Of a stretch of DNA of 64,000 nucleotides, positions 1 through 9,107 are shown piece by piece. The notes under the pieces were generated by a model. It was not told the origin of the DNA. It did not search any database and saw nothing but the letters and a program-made list of their open reading frames with translations. The first letter of the stretch is position 1. The number at the start of each line of letters is the position of its first letter. The position numbers and the translations under genes were made by a program. This stretch comes from Magicicada septendecula (taxonomy: Eukaryota; Arthropoda; Insecta; Hemiptera; Cicadidae). The DNA lies in the NCBI GenBank assembly GCA_034769895.1, contig CM068367.1:317563986-317627985 (forward strand). Reading direction: 5' to 3'.

Positions 1-564
1 TGGTAGAAGTTTGAAATTTAAGCCCGTTTCATCTAGGTTATATATCTGCTCTGGTTTAAGTTCTTTTTCGTTTATGATTTTTACGAGTTCCTTTGTAAAT
101 TCATCTACTGCTCCTGGATTAGCGGACAGCTTTTCCCCACACACATCAAGCACATGTGTTCCATGCCGTTTTTTCCACCTCGATAACCACCCATCACTAG
201 CAACAAATTCGGCCTGGTTTTCGAGTTTTTTGTGAAAACATAAGGCCTTTTCTTTTAATATTGGCCCACTAATCGGCGTACCTTTTCGACGTTGTTGGAC
301 AAACCATACCCAAAGGGCATCATCAACAATCTCGTTGGTTGGTTTTCTAATTGTGCAACGGGACTCGAGTACTTTTTGTGATTCAACTTGCATACAGTAA
401 TCCTGAAGTGAATTTCTGTTTCTCCGCCAGTCGTTGACAGTACTTTTTCCCACGCCTAATTCGTTACATATTAATTGTACCAATTCACCTTTGTCCAAAC
501 GTTCTAAGGCGTTAAGTTTTTGCGTGATACTGATTACTACACGTTTCCGTTTTTTGTCACTCAT
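1..564 (-). CDS. Tigger/pogo-type transposase, N-terminal part (runs off the window)
   Basis: Reading the minus strand from the ATG at 564-562, the frame stays open for 188 codons to base 1. The protein aligns residue for residue with the transposase at 62038-63630. A psq-type helix-turn-helix comes first (residues about 1-55, with VGKSTVNDWRRNR). A CENP-B-type DNA-binding region follows (about 70-145, with ASDGWLSRWKKRHG). The first catalytic aspartate, in NLDETGLNF, falls at about residue 178, the same position as in the other copy. The family cuts and pastes DNA through a DDD catalytic domain; the other two aspartates lie outside the window. No stop or frameshift is visible, so this copy may be intact, but only about a third of it can be seen. 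Confidence 0.85.
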   Translation of the reverse strand, partial: MSDKKRKRVVISITQKLNALERLDKGELVQLICNELGVGKSTVNDWRRNRNSLQDYCMQVESQKVLESRCTIRKPTNEIVDDALWVWFVQQRRKGTPISGPILKEKALCFHKKLENQAEFVASDGWLSRWKKRHGTHVLDVCGEKLSANPGAVDEFTKELVKIINEKELKPEQIYNLDETGLNFKLLP

Positions 565-770
565 GTTTGTAGCACACGAAAAAAATAATGAAACTGTACT
601 TACAGTAGTACCCAGTACAGTAATAATCGACACGTCTTCACATTGACAAATCAACCACTAAACTGACTAAAGACGTTCAATAAAATAAACAAGTGCAAAT
701 CATGAAACTTTTGACATGCCGGTGAGCCGTGTCGGTGTAATTTCACATTTATGTTTACGCGGTACAATCG

Positions 771-998
771 AAAGCCGCTTGATTACTAAAAACATAGTGT
801 AGATAATGTATAAACATCCGTTGAATTAACGGATATCGAAAGCGTGGGAAACAGACGAGTCTGAGGGTCGGCTGGTTAAAGCGGTAATCAAAAGCCGCTT
901 GACTACTAAAAACAAATAGAAAATGTAGGTACAGTACATCCGTTTAATTAACGGATATCGAAAGCGTGGGAAACAGACGAGTCTGGACGGTTAAAGCG
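771..998. repeat. Subterminal tandem duplication in the left Tigger element
   Basis: Two copies of a ~110-120-bp unit lie head to tail (771-890 and 891-998). Both contain AAAGCCGCTTGA, AATTAACGGATATCGAAAGC and GGGAAACAGACGAGTCTG. They differ by substitutions and small indels. Such subterminal repeats may be transposase-binding sites, but this is inference. Confidence 0.75.
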
Positions 999-1039
999 GC
1001 GGCCGGTTGATCCGAGGCCGGTTAAGAGGGCGTCTACTG

Positions 1040-2785
1040 TACTTATTTTATACAAATTATATCTCATTTTATTCTAATGTTTTGTTTTGTTATTATAATT
1101 GATTGGTTTATTTGTTGGTGTGTTTTGGATCTGTTTTTATCCTATTTTTATGTTTCTATTATTTTCTACATAACTAATTTTCTAGTGTAATTAGAACTGT
1201 ATTGTTTCAACTTCTTATTTATCTATTTAGCCCTTGTTAACAATATGGCTACTACTTATTATTCTTTATCACATAAAACATAACATTTAGGCCTATGGTC
1301 TGTACAATTCCTCCAGCCATATCCTATTCATAACTTTAATTAAACAATTTTTTAACAGTTATTAGGTAAAGTTTGTTTACAATTCATTTCATTCTTTATT
1401 ATTGTTTGGGTGATAAACATCATCACACCATTTAAACTTCCTTAATCGATTATCCCTTATAACCTGGGGTGTTTATTGATTTCATTTTTAATTTCTTATT
1501 TCTTAAATAATATCTACCTTCTATCCATGGTAACACCAACTGTTTACCCTTCATGGGATTCTCCCTTTTAAATACTATTGTACTAAATTAAACTTAATTT
1601 CTTTAACAATAAAATTCTTTTTTAAATAATACTGTCATCATCACTCTTCAGTGTTCATTTCATATTACTAAGTGTTTACATCTAATACTATCATTAATAA
1701 CATTCTTAATTATTAATATGGTTCACCGTTAGTCATTTAGTGTTTATTATAGCTTATTTATTAAACGTTTTTTATTTATCACTTTGTTTCCTAATTATTT
1801 TGGGGTTTTTACACTTTCACTTTTGCACTTCTTAAATGTTTTATTTTAAGTGTTTATAAATGGGTAATCCCTATAATTACTTTTTCTTCGTCACTTAGTT
1901 AATTTTATTTTCTCACCATCTCACTCTTTATAAATATTATCTATACTATAAACAAAGTTTGTCTTTATAGAGTTTTTTATCACATCTAACTCTAATTCTT
2001 GGGTTAGTGTACTTTTATTTTTCATATTACTTTATTGGGTTTTATCAAATCATTTACATTTATCTTTGAATCGATAATAATACTTATTTTTTTCATTGGT
2101 TAGTTATTGGTTTCGTTTCCAATATTACCTTTGAGTGTACCATTTCTCCTTTTCATATTCTATATTATTTGTTTGTGTCTTATGATCTGGTTTACCTTTA
2201 TTTCCTTTATACTTGGTTTGTTTCATGTTCATTTTCCTTCTTCTTCCCTTTCATCTTATTTTGTTTCATTTTATTTCGGTCTTCCCCTTCTCATTTGGTT
2301 TTGTTTCATTTGATTGTATGGAGTCATTCTCTTCCTTCAACTGGTTTCCTACTTATTTGGTTTCGTCTTTTCCCTTCTTTTGGTTCCTTTTGTTTGGTCA
2401 ATCACTTTCTTATTTGGTTTCGTCTTTTCCTTTCTTCTTTTGGTTCTTTTTATTTGGTCAATCACTTTCTTATTTGGTTTCGTCTTTTCCCTTCTTCTTT
2501 TGTTTCTAGTTATTTGGTCAATCACTTGCGTTAGGTCATGTCGTCATTTGTCGCGTCATTGTCATTTTATTTTATTTTAAACATTTTATTATACGAATTA
2601 TTTTTTATATTGTAGATTAATCTTTTTTTTTATCCCTGGTATTGGGGTGGCTTATTTGTATTGTAACAATATATACCATTTCTTTAAATCCCCATTTTCT
2701 TTTTTAATTAATAGCTTTCTCAGAATTCAGTAGATAACAGATTAAGAGTTTGGTGCATCTTTAATAAATATATAAAATGTTTATG
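1040..2785. other. T-rich region without a recognisable gene
   Basis: The stretch is very T-rich on the plus strand. The open frames at 2107-2580 are Phe/Leu/Ser-rich products of T-runs and show no protein family. The composition resembles that of the long LTRs at 18473 and 24062, so it could be part of the LTR-like repeat that ends at 3438, but no 5' LTR boundary can be fixed. One minisatellite (2352-2527) is listed separately. Confidence 0.4.
2352..2527. repeat. Minisatellite, three ~60-bp units
   Basis: Three head-to-tail units each start with CTTATTTGGTTTCGTCTTTT and end with ATTTGGTCAATCACTT or GTTTGGTCAATCACTT. Unit length is about 58-61 bp. Differences are small indels in the T-rich middle. 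Confidence 0.8.
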
Positions 2786-3438
2786 GGTTACTCATCCCTT
2801 TTCCTGCTTCTCCTTGTCGTCGCGTCACTGTTTTATAATCACTTTTTCTCCGTTTAACTTCCGAACTGTTTTACAAATTGTTACTGCTGTATATACACTT
2901 TTCTGTCCGAAATATTTATGAAAAACTGTTTCTATTTAAACTTGTGAAGTATTAACTTCCTTCACACTTTGGTTGTTGTTTTATTAATTCACTCATTATT
3001 AGTTGGCCGACTTGATAGTTTGCTCGCGAGCATGAATTTCTGACCGCACGGTCTGAGGACTTTTGTCGACTTGAAGATTTTCAAAATGGCCAAAGATCTT
3101 CTGTGTGTGGCAACTTGCGTCGGGATTGGTGGAACGCATCTCGAGGAGTTTACGTCATCTAGCACCTGGTGGGAAGGAATTCTTCAAGCGTGCTTTTTTT
3201 TCGTGTGACCGATGGCCGACTCGCGCACGCATTCGCATGAATTCGCACCCATTTTGACCATTTACATTTCCAGACTCTTTAATTGCTTTTGTGCGACACG
3301 TACGGCTTGGTACGTGGGGGACTGCAAGGTGTCAAAAATGTCATGAGTTTGTGATCAAAACGCTGTTCAGCCTGAGTGGCTACTACTTTTTATAATTATT
3401 AAAGAATAAAATAAATCCCAATAGTTTGTCCCGTTACA
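2786..3438 (+). repeat. LTR-like dispersed repeat, copy 1 (CCCGTTACA end)
   Basis: This block is a diverged homologue of 60219-60846 in the same orientation. Shared landmarks in order are TACTCATCCCT, a TTGTTACTG stretch, GGCCGACTT, CTTTTGTCGACT, TTTACGTCA, TTTGTGATCAAAA and the end CCCGTTACA. The GC-rich centre and the CGTTACA end resemble the 3' ends of the Gypsy-type LTRs elsewhere in the window. A matching TGTAACG start and target duplication were not found, so solo-LTR status is unproven. Confidence 0.5.
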
Positions 3439-3525
3439 ATGTGTTGCAATGGATACAAACGGAAAGAGAGTGAGAGAGCAAGTCTGTTATGTGCGTGCAC
3501 CTGTGTCTAAGTAAGGCCTGTACAC

Positions 3526-3816
3526 CAGTGGTTCCAAAACTTTTCATTCCGCAGACCCCCTAAAAAAAATGAAAGATTCTGTCTGAGCTCTGAAATAAAA
3601 CAAACAGGAAATATGATACAAACTCTTATATTTTAATTAAAATGTATTAAAATCAAAATTCTCTTAACTAGCAAAATTATAATATTAACGATATCAAACA
3701 TAGTTTAATGTGAACAATGAACCTGCTTTTAAACAATTAGCTCTGCAATATTTGTGTTTTAAAGTATGTTCTATTTATTCTTAAAAGTGTCCACAGACCC
3801 CCCTTAGGAACCACTG
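3526..3816. mobile_element. hAT-type MITE, 291 bp
   Basis: The element has 10-bp perfect terminal inverted repeats (CAGTGGTTCC / GGAACCACTG) and a looser extension including CAGACCCCC near both ends. It is flanked by a perfect 8-bp direct duplication, CTGTACAC, at 3518-3525 and 3817-3824. Both traits are diagnostic of hAT elements. The AT-rich interior codes for nothing, so it must have been moved by a transposase supplied in trans. Confidence 0.92.
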
Positions 3817-3859
3817 CTGTACACTATTAAAGACACAATGTTATGCCTTCATTCATTTA

Positions 3860-4440
3860 ATTTTATTCAAACTTATACCTTCAATCCTAATGTCATTTAA
3901 CATAGTAACCACCACTGTGAAGCCACTTTTTGTAATGCGAAACAAGTTTCCTTACCCTCTCTTTAAAGAAGTGTGCAACAAGTTTTCTCAACTACTCTTC
4001 TACTACAATTTTGACCTCATGATCATTTGTGAAGCAATAATATTTTTCATACGCTTAAAAACGTAAAAGTCATTACGGTGTTTAAGTCTGGGCTATAAGA
4101 TGGATAGCGAAAAGATCTTCCATTTGAATTTCTCAAATATTTCACAAAAAGTGATGGCCTCATGCTCATGACAACAGTGGAAGATAAAAGACTCATTGGT
4201 AATTAATCACCCTCCCTAATTTTACTAATATTTGACAATGCACTTCACAAGTTGTTATACCACATCCAATGAATTCCACAAGGAACAGCAAAGGTACAAA
4301 CAGCAGTAGTCATAAGTCTCTTTTTTGCCAGAAACATAACTTTTTTTGTTTTGGGGATGAGTGATGCCTCCACTTCATTGCTGCTTTTTTCCAAGTCTCA
4401 TCTCCAGTGACAGGTGGACAATATTTTAAGAAACTCCTTA
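3860..4440 (-). pseudogene. Degenerate mariner transposase
   Basis: Minus-strand translation in several frames gives mariner landmarks in the right order. These are TGDETW near 4400, MKWRHHSSP then KQKK, a region ending in SYSPDLN (family form PPYSPDLAP) near 4090, and FFKERVRKLVSHYKKWLHSG near 3930 at the C-terminus. Many frameshifts and stops separate them. In the family this is a DD34D transposase inserting at TA; this copy is dead. The N-terminal helix-turn-helix part was not recognised. Confidence 0.75.
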
Positions 4441-4813
4441 TTTATTCCATGTCTCACTGATTGCTCCTGACTCGAGCCCCTAAATGTGACATTCACACAC
4501 ACAAAAATATGCAAATTTTGTTCACAGAGCTAATACACTTTTTTTCTTCTTTTCTCCTCTGTCTGCATCTAACAATGAGCTTGTGGCATCCAGTATGTAG
4601 GGCTATATTAACCTTATAATTTGCTTCCCCACTTAAATGATTCATAAATGCAAAATGACTTCAAATGTATGTTACTGGAGATTATTAATTTATTAAACTG
4701 ACTGTTTTGTGGTTTCAAGTGTCCGTTCACCAGCTGGAGTATACAGGAGGCCTCCTACTGCAAGATCCCCCTAACATAGGAAAAATATCCCTCAAACCTA
4801 TTTGTTCCATAAA

Positions 4814-4857
4814 AACACTGTAGTGTAATATAAACACTGTAGTGTAATATAAACACT
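4814..4857. repeat. Short tandem repeat, 19-bp unit
   Basis: The unit AAACACTGTAGTGTAATAT occurs twice, followed by a partial third copy that ends in AAACACTGTC. Confidence 0.8.
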
Positions 4858-4873
4858 GTCATTATTATTATAT

Positions 4874-5050
4874 AGGGTGATTCAAAATTGCACGGTAATC
4901 TCTTGGGACCTGATTCTATAGCTAAAAATAAGAGAAAAAGTGCATATAAACGTTGGTCCTAAAATGGTTCGTTAGCGAGTTACAGCTCGCAAACCAGTTC
5001 GCCTTAATTTCTACTCCCACGGTAAAATGACGCCATACTGAAATTCGTAT
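4874..5050 (+). repeat. Mariner-associated repeat, left half of the Gypsy target
   Basis: The block starts with TATAGGGTGATTCAAAATTG and ends ACTGAAATTCGTAT, exactly against the terminal TGTTACGAC of a Gypsy LTR fragment. The sequence right of the intact Gypsy 5' LTR (from 56753) begins GTATGGTATAAATTGAAGG and runs into a mariner relic. Joining the two at a single GTAT gives a continuous sequence of a type I believe is common in insect mariner-like repeats. The continuity is inferred, not measured. Confidence 0.5.
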
Positions 5051-5193
5051 TGTTACGACAGTCTACTTGATCGTCGTAGGCGATACAGTGAAAAACAAAA
5101 TAAGTACAAGACAATAATTAAGTCACTAATCACCAGCTTTAATTTTTACAGTTAAACAGTTCGTAATTAACAACACAGTCTACTACAACAAAT
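5051..5193 (-). mobile_element. Gypsy LTR fragment (distal part of the split 3' LTR)
   Basis: The fragment matches the inner end of the 5' LTR at 56211-56352, from TGTTACGAC to CTACTACAACAAAT, with a handful of differences. It stops where the ATCGGTATGG end of the structured repeat begins (5198). Confidence 0.85.
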
Positions 5194-5197
5194 CAAA

Positions 5198-5505
5198 TAT
5201 CGGTATGGAGAACCATACTTGACTTTCATGTTCTAAGATTTATATTTAAAATCATTTATGAAATGAAGTATTTCCATAGAAACTACTAATTTCTACTTAC
5301 TGCTTCAGCCTTAACCACAGTACTGTGGCCACTAACGTATACCACCTCACGTTATCGCACTCGATTTTCACTGATGATGGAAGTCGATGCCACTGCCGAA
5401 ACGTCTGGCTTTGCAGAAAACATTGGTCTACGGCCAAACAGGCCGGGAAGGAATTTTAACAACAAACTACTTCTTTGTTGCCGATAACATAGTACATATA
5501 TAAAA
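5198..5505 (+). repeat. Structured ~300-bp module (A module), copy 1
   Basis: First of about a dozen copies. The order is a terminal hairpin GTATGG-AGAA-CCATAC, the palindrome CCACAGTACTGTGG, a hammerhead-like core (CTGATGA ... GAAACGTC), a TTGG/CCAA pair, GGGAAGGAATTTTAACAA, and an end near GCCGATAACATAGTAC. It codes for nothing; the open frame through related copies is incidental. This copy sits at the left border of the 43-kb insertion. Confidence 0.75.
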
Positions 5506-5639
5506 AAAATATCCCCTCCTCCTTCAACTATAATTTTCGTTTATAGAAAATTACCCCCACCCTGTTCAACTAGCCTCTTCATTTATAGACATTTCATCTA
5601 CGTTTCTACAGTGGATTATTAAGATCTTCTTATCAGGAT

Positions 5640-6630
5640 ACATTATTTATCAAAATTAAGTACTTTAGTCTTGTTACAACAAAAAATGTTTCTGGTAAAT
5701 TGCTCTTTCTCCGCAACCGATCTTCACCAAAATCAATGGGCCTTGAGTTTTCTACAACTCAGGCACATATGTAAAAAATTATTTGATTCTGTTTTAATTT
5801 ACGAAAGTTATCGTTCGTCATGAAAAAATTTCTCTTGTTACAACATAAAAAGTTGCTGGTAAACTACCCCTTTCCCTTAACCGATCTTCACCAAAATCAA
5901 CAGGTCTTGAGGTCTCTACAATTTAGGGATGTACGCAAAAACTTATTTGATTATGTTTGAATTTACGGCAGTTATCGTTCGTCATAGAAAAAATTACCCT
6001 TGTCAAAACATAAAACGTTGCAGGTAAACTAGCCCTTTTCCTTAACCGATCTTCACCAAAATTAACAGACCTTGAGTACTGAAAACTTCAGGAATGTATG
6101 CAAAAAATTATTTATTCTCTTTGAATATGCGCCAGTTATCACTCATCATAAAAATAAAATTACCCTTTTCAAACGTAAAACATTGCAGGTAAACTACCCT
6201 TTTCTCATAACCGATCTTCACCAAAATCAACAGACCTTGAGTACTATATAATTAAGGAAGCTGTGCAAAAAAGTATTTGATTCTGTTTGAATTTACAGCA
6301 GTTATCATTCGTCATAGAAAAAATTACCCTTGTTAAAACATAAAACATTGCAGGTAAACTACCCCTTCCCCTTAACCGATCTTCACCAAACACAGTAGAT
6401 CTTGAGAACTCTACAATTCAGGGCTGTATGCACAACATTATTTGATTCTGCTTGAATTTGCGGCTGTTATCATTTGCCATAGAAAAAAAATTACCCTTGA
6501 TAAAAAAAACGTTTCTAGTAAACTACCCCTTCCCCTTAACTGATCTTCACCAAAAACAATAGGTCTTGAGAACTCTACAATTCAGGGCTGTATGCGAAAC
6601 ATTATTTCATTCTGTTTGAAGTTGCGGCTG
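5640..6630 (+). repeat. Core-repeat array, about 6 units of ~162 bp
   Basis: Each unit carries CCGATCTTCACCAAAA, TTTGATTCTGTTTGAATTT, TTATCGTTTGCCATAGAAAA (or CGTTCGTCATAGAAAA) and GGTAAACTACCCCTTTCCCT. The array is cut at 6630 by an LTR retrotransposon and resumes at 12313 with GCTGTTATCG duplicated across the junction. Confidence 0.85.
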
Positions 6631-7844
6631 TGTGACAGTACATAAAGACCTATTACAATAACTATGGGATTAAGGGATCTCATATTGTATTTTTTATTAT
6701 AATTATGAATGTCAACCAGGGCTAGGTCAGTTTTACCTATGTCCCAAGAAACAACGCATATTCAACAAGAGAGGAGTGAATTCAAGGTCACCGGTGGACG
6801 GGCGAAGTCTAATATGTATAATGGCGGTGTATGTGAACACGAACTATAAATATGAACTTTCGTTGGTCCACGAGGCTATGTCGTCATTATTAAACGCTGA
6901 CGACATAACATCAAATACATACAAACCAGGGCGTTGGCCGTAAAACAAAAGACGGTGACGTCATGTACACTACCACTTACACAGAAGTTGCGTCTAACCC
7001 GTTCTCAGTCTGCATTAACAACTCAGAGCACATACACGCTCAATAGTGTAGTGGGCAGTTTTTGCCACAAAAATTTAAAATTTGTTTAAAAAATTTAGTC
7101 ACAAAAGCAATCAGTATCAGTGGACAGTAAATGTAAAAATAAATTCAGTGCACTCAGAAAAGGACAGAATCTAAAGTTCGGCCGAACATCCGCCAACCAG
7201 CATGGGAGTCTTCTGAGGAGCGTCTTTACCACATCAGTTTCAGGAAAGCCCTTTTAAATTATTCTAAATTATATAAAGTAAAAAATGAGCTCAAAATACA
7301 ATTAATACCAAAATGTAATCAGTATCAGGGTATGAAAGGTTTGGGTGAGTGTGTGAGAGTGAATGTTGGCCGGCTTTTACTAACCAATATCTGGGGCGTT
7401 GGTTTGTGTTGAAACATATATTAATTATTAAAGTTAAAGAAACAAGTGATTTTGAAAACCATACTGCAGTAAATAAGTTGTTTAAAGAATTACTTTCCAA
7501 AGAAAACAAGGCTATGTAGCAATGAACGCATGGCAAGAAGGCGGAAGTCATGAAGCCGCCATCTTGGTAATTGTCAATTGAGTAATGACTCTTATTATCT
7601 GTAATACGTAAACATTGAAATTTAAATAAAGCCTAATCTGTTTACCATATGTTGTGTGAATGGTCATTTCAGAAAACCTGACTACCTCTGCCTTTTCGCT
7701 TAACGAAACTCTGGACCCGAAAAACCAAATTTATGTTAATAAGAATAACACATGCTTACACCGGACGTATGGTGGATATTATTTAAGTACAATAAAATAC
7801 ATAAAAATAATTATCAAATATATTCGAAAGTAGAGCAGTTAACA
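6631..7844 (+). repeat. 5' LTR of the pol-less element
   Basis: TGTGACAG...GTTAACA repeat of 1214 bp, matched by 11098-12312. It has a TATAAATATG box near 6846 that could serve the promoter. The antisense open frame at 7291-7551 is repeated in the other LTR only because the LTRs are copies. Confidence 0.9.
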
Positions 7845-7846
7845 GA

Positions 7847-7865
7847 TGGCCCCCGAACAGTGGAC
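7847..7865 (+). other. Primer-binding site, tRNA-Lys-like
   Basis: TGGCCCCCGAACAGTGGAC starts 2 bp after the LTR end. It is close to the well-known lysine-tRNA site TGGCGCCCGAACAGGGAC, differing by one substitution and one inserted T. It would prime minus-strand synthesis of the element. Confidence 0.7.
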
Positions 7866-8024
7866 TTTATATAAAATTTACATTATATAAATAAGCCAAA
7901 AGCAGAGGCAGACGGGTAGCGAAATATACGTAACAATATAGGTTACCTGTATAGGTTATGTATGGTGTGAATAGAATACAATACAACAACTAAAACAGAA
8001 TTTATTATTATCAGTGTGATATAA

Positions 8025-9107
8025 ATGGCAAACAATACCGAAAGTATTAGTATAGAAAACACAGCAACAGAGTCGCTGTTGTTACACGAACCACAGGTTA
8101 ATTCAACGCCCATTACAAGTAATAAGGTGTCGCTAGAAGACCTTTTTCAGCTAATGAAAGTACAGAATGGTGAATTAAATGATAAATTAAACCAGTTTGA
8201 TGAACAATTTAATGATATTAAAAAAGAAATTAAGAAACAGAATGGTAATATTGATAAAAGATTAAGTGAAATAGAGACACGGTTAGACGAAATAGAATCA
8301 GAAAATAAGAAAGTAATAGACAAATTAGATATAAACAAAGACAAGGTAAGTAGTAGTGGAAATTATGATAAAATAAATAAAAATATGGTAATAGGAGACA
8401 ATAGTGTGGATGTTGATAGTGATAGTGAGATTTTAATGAGAGTAGAGGTTAATGGTGAGGTGACAGTTGTAGATGAGAGTGAAAGTGGGGGTAAGGAGAG
8501 TTTAAGTGAGTATAGTGAGCAGAGGGCAAATTTTCCCAGTGGTATAGTTGGAGTAAAGACTCCGAAATTGTTATTTGAGGATGAAGGTTCCTCTAGAGTT
8601 TATGTGGGAGACGTGTGGTCTCCAAATGATCCCTTAGTTTTTTGTGTTAGTGTACCTGGTGAGGCCAGGGGGTGTTTTTATGAAATAGTAGTGCCCTATG
8701 CAAATATAGAGAGAGAGAATGTAGCTTGGTGTGATAGAGAGAGATGTTTTAAAAGTGAGAGGTATTGTGAGAGAAAAAGAGAAGTAGAGATTTTTAAGAT
8801 AAGTAGAGACTATGAAGAGTTTATGGAAAGGTTAGGAGGAGAGATGATTGATAAATATAATAAGAACTTACCTTGTAATGAAACTGAAGTAGTAGGAGAT
8901 AATGAGAATGATGACTTTACAAAATACCTAATTATGACTAATTATACCAAAGGTGACAGAACTATACCCGATCATGAGTTATATGAGTCTGAGGAAAAGG
9001 ATACAAATTTGAATAGTTGGTACATGTATAATGATAAGATAAGATATTCAATATTAAACAATGTATATAGTTTTAAGATTCGACTATTATTTGATGATGG
9101 AGGTTAA
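8025..9107 (+). CDS. Unknown 360-residue coiled-coil protein of the pol-less LTR element
   Basis: This is the only long frame between the LTRs, in the Gag position, with ATG 180 bp after the 5' LTR. Residues about 35-110 form a charged heptad-like coiled coil (LNDKLNQFDEQFNDIKKEIK, then repeated IDKRLSEIETRLDEIE patterns). An acidic, Ser/Gly-rich linker follows to about 170. The C-terminal half (about 175-360) looks globular, with several cysteines (GCFYE, WCDRERCF, RYCERKR). It ends RLLFDDGG. There is no CCHC zinc knuckle and no motif I can assign. By position it may be a divergent Gag or an accessory protein. The frame is intact, which fits the young LTRs. Confidence 0.65.
   Translation: MANNTESISIENTATESLLLHEPQVNSTPITSNKVSLEDLFQLMKVQNGELNDKLNQFDEQFNDIKKEIKKQNGNIDKRLSEIETRLDEIESENKKVIDKLDINKDKVSSSGNYDKINKNMVIGDNSVDVDSDSEILMRVEVNGEVTVVDESESGGKESLSEYSEQRANFPSGIVGVKTPKLLFEDEGSSRVYVGDVWSPNDPLVFCVSVPGEARGCFYEIVVPYANIERENVAWCDRERCFKSERYCERKREVEIFKISRDYEEFMERLGGEMIDKYNKNLPCNETEVVGDNENDDFTKYLIMTNYTKGDRTIPDHELYESEEKDTNLNSWYMYNDKIRYSILNNVYSFKIRLLFDDGG

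Larger units (their letters stand above)
1..1039 (-). mobile_element. Tigger-like DNA transposon, 5' part
   Basis: Read on the minus strand, the element begins at 1039 with CAGTAGACGCCCTCTTAACC, the CAGT start typical of Tigger/pogo terminal repeats. It is flanked by a TA dinucleotide (1040-1041), the expected target duplication. About 470 bp of untranslated DNA separates the end from the transposase ATG at 564. The other end is outside the window. The terminal repeat shares only CAGTAGAC with the element at 61665, so the two are different families. Confidence 0.8.

Noticed and set aside
2107..2580. Hydrophobic Phe/Leu-rich open frames resembling membrane proteins
   Set aside because: Produced by T-rich DNA and a minisatellite; three overlapping frames all look alike.
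7291..7551. Antisense 86-codon frame, repeated at 11758-12018
   Set aside because: Conserved only because the two LTRs are copies; it is antisense, has no known motif and no context for a gene.
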